Shown here piece by piece: positions 24,505-30,730 of a DNA stretch of 48,437 bases (the first letter of the stretch is position 1; each line of letters opens with the position of its first letter). This stretch comes from Elusimicrobiota bacterium. Lineage in GTDB: Bacteria; Elusimicrobiota; UBA8919. The position numbers and the translations under genes are program-made. The notes under the pieces are model-generated. The model was given only the letters and a program-made list of their open reading frames with translations, was not told the DNA's origin and made no database searches. The stretch covers positions 1-48,437 of the forward strand of contig JAFGLF010000053.1 in assembly GCA_016928195.1 (NCBI GenBank). The letters are read 5' to 3'.

Positions 24505-24614
24505 GTTACACTCGAAAACGCGAATAATCGCTAATCCAACGCTAATTGTCGCAAATAACTATTTTTCATTAGCGTATATTCGCGTTGGCTTTATATTCGC
24601 GTGTATTAGCATTA
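24505..24614. repeat. Fold-back intergenic element between argD and folK
   Basis: Words AACGCGAATAATCGCTAATC and AACGCTAATTG on one side are answered by TTAGCGTATATTCGCGTT and TTCGCGTGTATTAGC on the other. The final TTA is the argD stop codon. Confidence 0.75.
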
Positions 24615-25775
24615 TACCAGGCTGTCAGAAAGTATAGAAATTGCGGTATCTATATCTTTCTTACCGATACTGAAAGGGGGCAGAAACCTGAGAACATTTT
24701 CCTGCGTACAATTTATTAAAAGTCCTTTCTGAAAACATTTTCCTACAATATCTTTTCCGGGTATGTTAAGTTCAATACCTATCATGAGCCCGATACCTCT
24801 TATTTCTTTTATAATTTTATACTTCTTTTGAAGATTTTTCAGCTGTAGTATAAAATACTTCCCGTTTTCTTCAATATTTCTTAATAACTTCTTATTGTTT
24901 ACGGTCTTCAAAACCTCAATAACAGCAGCACAGCAGACAGGATTCCCTCCGAATGTCGAACCGTGACTTCCGTATCCTAATGCTTTTGCAATATTGCTTT
25001 TGGCAATTGTCGCGGCAACAGGAAGCCCCCCTCCCAATGACTTTGCAAGCGTCAGAATATCAGGCTCTACACCGTAATTTTTATAAGCAAATATTTTTCC
25101 TGTTCTTCCCAGGCCGCACTGGATTTCGTCGAATATTAAAAGCAGATTGTTTTTTTTGCATAATTTTTTCAGTCCTTTTAAAAAATCCTTTGATGCCGGA
25201 TGAACACCGCTTTCACCCTGGACCGGCTCAATCATTACCGCGCAGGTTTTTCTGTTTATCTGTTTTTTTACGGATTCCAGATTATTAAACTCAGCAAACC
25301 TAAACCCTTTTAAAAGCGGTTCAAATCCTTTATGGAATTTTTTCTGGCCTGTTGCAGAAAGCGTAGCAATGGTTCTGCCGTGAAACGAATTCTTAAATGC
25401 AACTATTTCGTATTTTCCATTACTGCTTTTTCTCGCAAGTTTAATCGCACATTCATTTGCCTCAGCACCGGAATTAGAAAAGAAAACCCGGCTGCCGGGC
25501 AAAGAAATTTCAGACAGCATCTTTGCAACTTCAATCTGCGGTTTCGTATAATAAAGATTAGAAACATGAATCATTTTTTCCGACTGTCTCTTTATCGCCT
25601 TAACAATCCTCGGATTGCAATGCCCGGAAGAAGCGACTGAAATTCCAGAAAGAAAATCCAGATATCTTTTCCCTTTATTATCCCATAGATATTTCCCTTT
25701 GCCTTTAACAAATAAAACAGGGTTCCTTTTATAAGTCTGAAAAATATATCTTTTGTCCCAATCAAAATAGTTCAC
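24612..25775 (-). CDS. argD: Acetylornithine aminotransferase
   Basis: 387 residues, class III PLP aminotransferase of arginine synthesis. Motifs: GKRYLDFLSGISV near 35-47, SNSGAEANECAIKLAR near 100-115, DEIQCGLGRTGK near 215-226, and the PLP Lys in TLAKSLGGGLPV near 244-255. Homologues acting on succinylornithine or succinyl-DAP exist, but the DapL pathway makes a DapC role unnecessary here. The start is GTG within AAGGAGGTGGCGGGGTGAAC. The ribosome site is the 3' arm of a 16-base inverted repeat in the leader. Confidence 0.93.
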   Translation of the reverse strand: MNYFDWDKRYIFQTYKRNPVLFVKGKGKYLWDNKGKRYLDFLSGISVASSGHCNPRIVKAIKRQSEKMIHVSNLYYTKPQIEVAKMLSEISLPGSRVFFSNSGAEANECAIKLARKSSNGKYEIVAFKNSFHGRTIATLSATGQKKFHKGFEPLLKGFRFAEFNNLESVKKQINRKTCAVMIEPVQGESGVHPASKDFLKGLKKLCKKNNLLLIFDEIQCGLGRTGKIFAYKNYGVEPDILTLAKSLGGGLPVAATIAKSNIAKALGYGSHGSTFGGNPVCCAAVIEVLKTVNNKKLLRNIEENGKYFILQLKNLQKKYKIIKEIRGIGLMIGIELNIPGKDIVGKCFQKGLLINCTQENVLRFLPPFSIGKKDIDTAISILSDSLV

Positions 25776-25834
25776 CCCGCCACCTCCTTACACGCTGAAA
25801 GTGTGTCTGCCGTCACACAAGGAGGCGGTGGGGT
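25774..25834 (-). promoter_or_regulatory. argD leader hairpin that pairs the entire Shine-Dalgarno
   Basis: On the minus strand ACCCCACCGCCTCCTT (25819-25834) faces AAGGAGGTGGCGGGGT (25774-25789): 14 Watson-Crick pairs, one G-U and one mismatch out of 16. The loop holds a further CACAC/GTGTG pairing. The second arm contains the complete AAGGAGG and ends inside the GTG start codon. Such a stem would repress translation unless opened by a ligand, temperature or a ribosome. Confidence 0.6.
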
Positions 25835-25902
25835 CACCCCGCTCCTTATGCCTTCGGCTATTCAGGCCGTTATATACCCCATCCACTTTATATATCACCA
25901 AA

Positions 25903-25916
25903 TCCGCCGCGGCGGA
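25903..25916. repeat. TCCGCCGCGGCGGA palindrome
   Basis: A perfect 14-bp palindrome in the argB-argD spacer, identical to 9184-9197 and 10521-10534 and one base from 8077-8090. Its flanks (CACCAAA and TAGGCAGGTGGTGGG) form weaker arms. Confidence 0.75.
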
Positions 25917-25932
25917 TAGGCAGGTGGTGGGT

Positions 25933-26646
25933 TCATATTATCCTTGTCCCTTTAAGATTTATATTTAGGATATCAACTTCTCCTACTCCTTTTTGTACAG
26001 CATTGGCACAGCCGATAATCTTCGGCATCATGCCTCCGGTAACAATTTTTTTATCCATCAGATTTTTTATATCTGAAATTTTTATTACAGAAATTGTTTT
26101 ACCGTTTCTATCAAGTACGCCTTTTACATCGGTAAAAAATACAAGTTTTTTCGCTTTTAAGAATATAGCTATCCCTGATGCCACTTCATCGGCATTCAAG
26201 TTGAGTATTTGCCCGTCGGGTGTCTTCCCTGCCGGAGAAATTACAACAATTTTTTTTCTGTCTATAACTTTCTTTACCTCCGGTAATTTCACCGAAACGA
26301 ATCTTCCGACATATCCCAGCATTTCGTTTCTCTTCCCGATAACTGCTTTTTTTACGGCAACGGCATTTTTCAGCTGTTTTGCAATTACATCCTGAATCTT
26401 TTCTAAAACCCTTTCGACAATCTTTACCGTCCGGCTGTCTGTATACCGCAAACCGTTTATAAATCTTGTTTCTATATTTGCCTTTTCTAAAGCATTTGTA
26501 ATCTTTTTACCTCCGCCATGGACAACAATGACGGAATTTTTCTTTGAAAATTTTTTAATATCTTTAAAAATTTTTTTTTCGGCAGACCTGTTATCCATCA
26601 AGCTGCCGCCATACTTTACTACAATAATGTTTTTATTCGCGTTCAT
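25933..26646 (-). CDS. argB: Acetylglutamate kinase
   Basis: 237 residues, at the short end for ArgB. Amino-acid kinase fold: VVKYGGSLMD near 8-17, VVHGGGKKITNALEK near 40-54, VSPAGKTPDGQILNLNADEVA near 134-154 (cited as NLNADEVASGIA), and the C-terminal GGMMPKIIGCANAVQKGV with conserved Lys. It lacks an N-terminal extension of the arginine-inhibited hexameric type, so feedback inhibition by arginine is unlikely. The first codons (MNANKN) are part of a repeat-word spacer element (AACGCGAATAAAAAC), so the start may have been supplied by the element. LysZ-type activity is unlikely since lysine is made by the DAP route. Confidence 0.93.
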   Translation of the reverse strand: MNANKNIIVVKYGGSLMDNRSAEKKIFKDIKKFSKKNSVIVVHGGGKKITNALEKANIETRFINGLRYTDSRTVKIVERVLEKIQDVIAKQLKNAVAVKKAVIGKRNEMLGYVGRFVSVKLPEVKKVIDRKKIVVISPAGKTPDGQILNLNADEVASGIAIFLKAKKLVFFTDVKGVLDRNGKTISVIKISDIKNLMDKKIVTGGMMPKIIGCANAVQKGVGEVDILNINLKGTRII

Positions 26647-26693
26647 TCGTATCTGTGCCTTTTATTCGCGGCTATTCGCGTGTATCAGGTTTC
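26634..26693. repeat. Repeat-word spacer between rsmD and argB
   Basis: TATTCGCGTTCATTCGT, TATTCGCGGCTATTCGCGTG and a small ATCAGGTTTCAGCCTGAT hairpin overlapping the rsmD stop. It provides the first codons of argB. Confidence 0.6.
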
Positions 26694-27231
26694 AGCCTGA
26701 TACATAGAAAGTAAGCACCATATCCCCGTATTTTTCTTTTCGGGAAATAGAAAATATACCGATTTTCTCCGGGAGTATATCTTTATAATGATTCTGGGTT
26801 ATTACCAACCCGCCTTTTACAGCAACACCGCCTAGCTTCTCAATAATATCCGGCAGAATTTTCATTTTATAAGGAGGCCCTACAAAAATTATATCAAATT
26901 TTTGATTTAAAAATACCGGATCCGATGCATTACTTTGTATAACTTCCGCGGAATTTTCAGCTGAAAGCGATCTTAAATTTTCTTCAATTATTCTGACACA
27001 TTTTCTGTCACTTTCTACAAAAACGGCTTTTTTGGCACCGCGTGAAAGAGCTTCAATACCTACAGAACCGGACCCTGCAAATAAATCCAAAAATACTGAA
27101 TTAATAATTCTCGGCGTTAATATATCGAAAAGTGATTTTTTAGGTCTTGCTAAAAGGGGTCTTGTCTGGTATCCAGGTAAAGTTTTAAGGTTTCTGCCTT
27201 TATATTTTCCTGCAATTACTTTTAGCGGCAT
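26692..27231 (-). CDS. rsmD: 16S rRNA (guanine966-N2) methyltransferase RsmD
   Basis: 179 residues, normal for RsmD. The N-terminal VIAGKYKGRNLKTLPG and PTTDRVRESLFDIL-equivalent TRPLLARPKKSLFDIL are present, then the SAM motif LDLFAGSGSVGIEALSRGAK near 48-67. Motif IV, normally DPPY or NPPY, reads GPPY here (Gly118), removing the residue expected to hold the guanine amino group. The start codon has no Shine-Dalgarno but a consensus promoter lies about 60 bp upstream. It is the first gene of the long collinear series including arg, lysine and ATPase genes. Confidence 0.88.
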   Translation of the reverse strand: MPLKVIAGKYKGRNLKTLPGYQTRPLLARPKKSLFDILTPRIINSVFLDLFAGSGSVGIEALSRGAKKAVFVESDRKCVRIIEENLRSLSAENSAEVIQSNASDPVFLNQKFDIIFVGPPYKMKILPDIIEKLGGVAVKGGLVITQNHYKDILPEKIGIFSISRKEKYGDMVLTFYVSG

Positions 27232-27288
27232 TATATAGTAAATGTAAATAAAACCGGATAGTCGAAATAGTTGTTACTAGACCCTGTT

Positions 27289-27316
27289 ATTATATCATAT
27301 TTTAGGATTATGTCAA
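27289..27316 (-). promoter_or_regulatory. Consensus sigma-70 promoter upstream of rsmD
   Basis: Minus-strand -35 TTGACA (27311-27316) and -10 TATAAT (27289-27294), both perfect, 16 bp apart, in the 135-bp spacer ahead of rsmD. It may drive rsmD, argB, argD and beyond. Confidence 0.75.
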
Positions 27317-27366
27317 GGTATGATATAAGTTGTAATTTCGCAGATTAATTAAGGGGAAAACGGGAT

Positions 27367-27951
27367 TTATTCTTTTTTCTTGGATAGCCTGTTTTTTAAT
27401 TTATCTATTTCCTGCTGCAATAATACTTTCTCTTCAAAAAACTGTTCATCCTTGTTTATTATATTTTGTTCAAGGCGCAGTTTCTCTTCCTGAAGTTTGG
27501 CCACTACACCTTTCAGCTTTTCTACTTCCTTTTTCATATCTTTTTTAATAGAATCTATCTGTTCTTCATGGTCTTTTTTGGTTTTATTAACTTCTTCTTC
27601 ACTTTTTTTGAGTTTATCCAGTAAATCAGCCTTTTCCTGTTCGAAACTCAGCTTCAATCTATTTATCACTTTAGTACTTTCCTGTTTGACTTTGTCCACA
27701 TCGCTCAATAATATTAAACTGGGCTCCGGCCTTATACTTCTTATCTCTTCAGTTCCGTCTTTAACATCAGGTTTCTTGATGGATATCTCAGTTAGTTCCT
27801 GGCTTTTCTTTTCCAATAAATTTTTTAAATTATTTATTTCGGCTGTTTGCTGTCTTATAATACCCTCCCAACTTCTGAACTGCCGATTCATCTCATCGGA
27901 TAGAGTTGTCATTTTCATCTTATTAATTTTTTTCTGTAAATCATCACCCAT
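27367..27951 (-). CDS. Coiled-coil protein of unknown function
   Basis: 194 residues, cytoplasmic, no signal or membrane segment. Two long coiled-coil stretches (about 15-60 and 80-190), rich in Lys, Glu and Leu, separated by a short Pro-containing linker (KKPDVKDGTEEIRSIRPEPS). The last gene of a four-gene envelope operon, five bases after the TPR/HEAT gene; AGGG lies eight bases ahead of its ATG. Possibly it docks to the cytoplasmic or cytoskeletal side of the membrane protein upstream. No family recognised. Confidence 0.7.
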   Translation of the reverse strand: MGDDLQKKINKMKMTTLSDEMNRQFRSWEGIIRQQTAEINNLKNLLEKKSQELTEISIKKPDVKDGTEEIRSIRPEPSLILLSDVDKVKQESTKVINRLKLSFEQEKADLLDKLKKSEEEVNKTKKDHEEQIDSIKKDMKKEVEKLKGVVAKLQEEKLRLEQNIINKDEQFFEEKVLLQQEIDKLKNRLSKKKE

Positions 27952-27955
27952 TTTA

Positions 27956-29548
27956 CTAACCCTGATTATTATTACCTATCAATTCAGACTTTTTTTGATC
28001 AATCAAATTTTTAATCCTTTCGTTATTAGGATTCAATTCCAATTCTTTTTTATAATATTCAATCGATTCCAGAACTTTTCCCTTATTATAATAACAATTC
28101 CCAAGTAATTCAAATATATATTCAATTTTGTTATCATATTTAAGGCAGTCATTGAATTCTAATATTGCTTCATTGTATTTTGCATCTTTATACAAACTTA
28201 AACCGTTCTTTAAATGAACTCGCAGTTTCTGATTTTGAGGAACAGGGAACTCTGTTCCCATATTACCTAACACATCATTAAGCATTCCCTCTATACCGGC
28301 TGAATCCTGTGAGGCACGTTCTTTGCCTTCATGATGTTCCTTAAAGACAACATCCTTTAACTTCTTTCTTATTGTTCTTTTTAAATCATCGGATATTTCT
28401 TCCTTTGCATTTTTAAGTATTCTTTCCAATGAATTCACTGCACTACGTTTTGAATGAACTTCTAAAAAATCCAACCGTTCCAATAAAATTCTTACACTTC
28501 TTTCATCCAGGATCTGACCCAGTGCCCATGCGGCACTTGTTTGCATCCATCTGCTAGGGTTGTTGACCATTTCACTCAGGATTGAAAAAGCAGTTTCAGC
28601 ATTAAATTTATACAAAGCTTTTGCGGCATTTGCTCTTACCCTATTGTTCGGATCTCTTAAAAACGGAAGCAGTACTTTTGTTGCTGCCACCGGATCATTC
28701 TTCTGTTCCAACTCCTGTTCAAGCAGTTCGACACCTCTTGCACGAATATGGGCATTAGGGTGTACCATCATTTCTTTTAATGATATTTTTTCATCCGTAA
28801 GTGAATACTGACTTAATGCCAGCTTGGTAACACTTTTTGCAAAAGATATATCTTCCCTTTTCATCAAATCTAAAAGATGATTTTCACGCTGTGACAGGGA
28901 TTGTTCACGCTCGGCATACCTGCGCTGGGTTACTATAAATAAGCCCAGCCCTGAAAAACCCAATAACAAAGAAATAATCATCAACACTATATACCTCTTT
29001 TTTTCACTTTCAAATTGTGCTATTTTTTTATTTAACATTTCTTCTGATTTTCTATATGACTCCATCCACTCTTCCTGTGACTCTCTATACGAATACAGCG
29101 AAGAGATTATTTTATTAAGTTCTTTTGTATCCATACGGCTACCGGTTACAGCGGGCTTCCTGGATTTTCTTTCCGCTGCTGCGGCTTCAGCTTTCTTTTT
29201 TGCATCAATTACCATTTCATAAATATCTTTTACATATTTATCCGTAGGTGCTAAATCAACCGCTCTTTTTAGCGACCTAATCGCCCTGTCATAATCTTTT
29301 TTCGAATAGTCATTTTTACTGTCTTCAACCAGCATTTTAACTAATAGTGTCCTTATTTTTACTGATGTGGGATTAAAAGCCATCCCGTCCTCTAACGAGA
29401 TAATGGCTTTTTTTATCTCACCCTTTTCATAAAGTTCATTTGCTTTGGAAACATATGAAATCACAGAATCAGATTGAGCAAATAAATTAATAAACAAAAT
29501 ACAGACTGCAGTGCCTGTCAATAAAAATATTTTTCGATAATATATCAT
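27956..29548 (-). CDS. Membrane protein with TPR, HEAT and TPR domains
   Basis: 530 residues. Signal sequence or anchor at 1-25; TPR units at about 30-115 (ANELYEKGEIKKAIISLEDG, DYDRAIRSLKRAVDLAPTD); a charged coiled coil with a membrane helix at about 193-213 (VLMIISLLLGFSGLGLFIV); HEAT or Armadillo-type repeats at about 245-400 (HPNAHIRARGVELLEQEL, DPNNRVRANAAKALYKF, NPSRWMQTSAAWALGQIL); and a C-terminal TPR pair at about 440-515 (KYNEAILEFNDCLKYD, KVLESIEYYKKELELNPNNE). Two helix-repeat modules on opposite sides of one helix suggest a trans-envelope scaffold. Operon with the PorV-like barrel and propeller protein upstream. Confidence 0.8.
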   Translation of the reverse strand: MIYYRKIFLLTGTAVCILFINLFAQSDSVISYVSKANELYEKGEIKKAIISLEDGMAFNPTSVKIRTLLVKMLVEDSKNDYSKKDYDRAIRSLKRAVDLAPTDKYVKDIYEMVIDAKKKAEAAAAERKSRKPAVTGSRMDTKELNKIISSLYSYRESQEEWMESYRKSEEMLNKKIAQFESEKKRYIVLMIISLLLGFSGLGLFIVTQRRYAEREQSLSQRENHLLDLMKREDISFAKSVTKLALSQYSLTDEKISLKEMMVHPNAHIRARGVELLEQELEQKNDPVAATKVLLPFLRDPNNRVRANAAKALYKFNAETAFSILSEMVNNPSRWMQTSAAWALGQILDERSVRILLERLDFLEVHSKRSAVNSLERILKNAKEEISDDLKRTIRKKLKDVVFKEHHEGKERASQDSAGIEGMLNDVLGNMGTEFPVPQNQKLRVHLKNGLSLYKDAKYNEAILEFNDCLKYDNKIEYIFELLGNCYYNKGKVLESIEYYKKELELNPNNERIKNLIDQKKSELIGNNNQG

Positions 29549-29560
29549 TATAAATATCTC

Positions 29561-30730
29561 CTAATCCCTTGGAATGATTATTTCCATCCCGGGTTCAAGT
29601 ATAAGCGTCGGACTTATTCTGTCCCTATTGGCTTCGTAAATCCTTCGCCATTGTTTTGCATCATTGTAAATCTCCGGTTTGGCTGATATACCGGGTAATG
29701 TGTCCCCCGGCTGCACAAAATATCTGGGCATTTTTATTGTTTTAGGTTCTTCTTCTTTCTTTTTCATAAAATCAAATCGTATAAACTGCATCGGAATATT
29801 TAACGACATACTATGAGTCCCATTGGTTTCTGTAAATCCTGACAGAGGATAATTAAATGCATAATCTATCTGCAGGAGTTTATTTTTATAACCCATCCCA
29901 AGCGAAGCATCCCTGTATTTACGGCTGCCTATACCAATACCTCCGCGCATTGTAAAACGTTTTCCTAAAAACCATCTTTCTGCCCCTAAATGACTTTTCA
30001 TATCGCCGTTTTTCTTAACAATATCAATATCACAATTAAAATAAGTTGTTTTATATGCCAAACCTAATTTATACTTTATAGGCACCTTCGTCTCTGTATC
30101 CTCCAGGTCTACATTAGGCTGATTGAGATCAATTAACGCCATACCCAAAAAGAAATCATTTCCCAAGCTGTATAAAAGCCCAAAATCTATTCCAAAAGCG
30201 GACTTACTATTCCCTTCATTAATAAACAGGTAATCCACTGCAGTATATTCATCCTCTATATACTTTTTGGTAAGGATTTTGAAACTTATACCTGTAAAAA
30301 GAGGATTCTCGATATATTCCTGCAGCTTTTTGAACTGTAATAAATCACAGCCAACCGAAAGAAGCCATACATTTTCCGAATAATAGTTACATAGTCCAAA
30401 ATTATACCATCCCACACCTATAGTTCCTACTTTACTTTCCAACGGATAAACAAACCCGACTGTACTGTCATATAAATTACTATCATCATCCAGATTCAGA
30501 AACAGTCTTCTATACCCGGTACCCAGCATCTTTTTACGAATCTGCCCGAGGCCCGCCGGATTATAAAATAATGCGTTTGTATCATCCGCCAATGCCGTAA
30601 AAGCATAATTTAATCCGAATGTTCTTGCTCCGCTACCGGTAATTTCAAAATCAGCATATATGAACGAACAAAATAAAATCAGAAAAGCTATAAAAATACA
30701 GGGAATATATTCCCATTTAGATTTTTTCAT
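29561..30730 (-). CDS. PorV/PorQ-like outer-membrane barrel with C-terminal LysM domain
   Basis: 389 residues. Signal peptide to about residue 25, then the mature start FEITGSGARTFGLNYAFTALADDTNALFYNPAGLGQ, cited in part as GARTFGLNYAFTALADD and NALFYNPAGLG, which is the hallmark of the PorV/PorQ (UPF0164) FadL-like barrel family. Alternating amphipathic strands continue to about 325. Residues about 334-389 form a LysM domain (YFVQPGDTLPGIS through ILEPGMEIIIP). LysM binds peptidoglycan, so the fusion would tie the barrel to the cell wall. ATGA overlap with the upstream propeller gene. In type IX secretion PorV shuttles cargo to the attachment complex; the equivalent here is inferred. Confidence 0.82.
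   Translation of the reverse strand: MKKSKWEYIPCIFIAFLILFCSFIYADFEITGSGARTFGLNYAFTALADDTNALFYNPAGLGQIRKKMLGTGYRRLFLNLDDDSNLYDSTVGFVYPLESKVGTIGVGWYNFGLCNYYSENVWLLSVGCDLLQFKKLQEYIENPLFTGISFKILTKKYIEDEYTAVDYLFINEGNSKSAFGIDFGLLYSLGNDFFLGMALIDLNQPNVDLEDTETKVPIKYKLGLAYKTTYFNCDIDIVKKNGDMKSHLGAERWFLGKRFTMRGGIGIGSRKYRDASLGMGYKNKLLQIDYAFNYPLSGFTETNGTHSMSLNIPMQFIRFDFMKKKEEEPKTIKMPRYFVQPGDTLPGISAKPEIYNDAKQWRRIYEANRDRISPTLILEPGMEIIIPRD

Noticed and set aside
24612-25775. argD acting as dapC (succinyl-DAP aminotransferase)
   Set aside because: DapL is present with a complete matching pathway, and argB, argG and argH are neighbours, so the arginine role is the simpler one.
25774-25834. T-box or known arginine riboswitch in the argD leader
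   Set aside because: No T-box core sequence and no known amino-acid riboswitch motif could be found; only the simple Shine-Dalgarno stem is seen.
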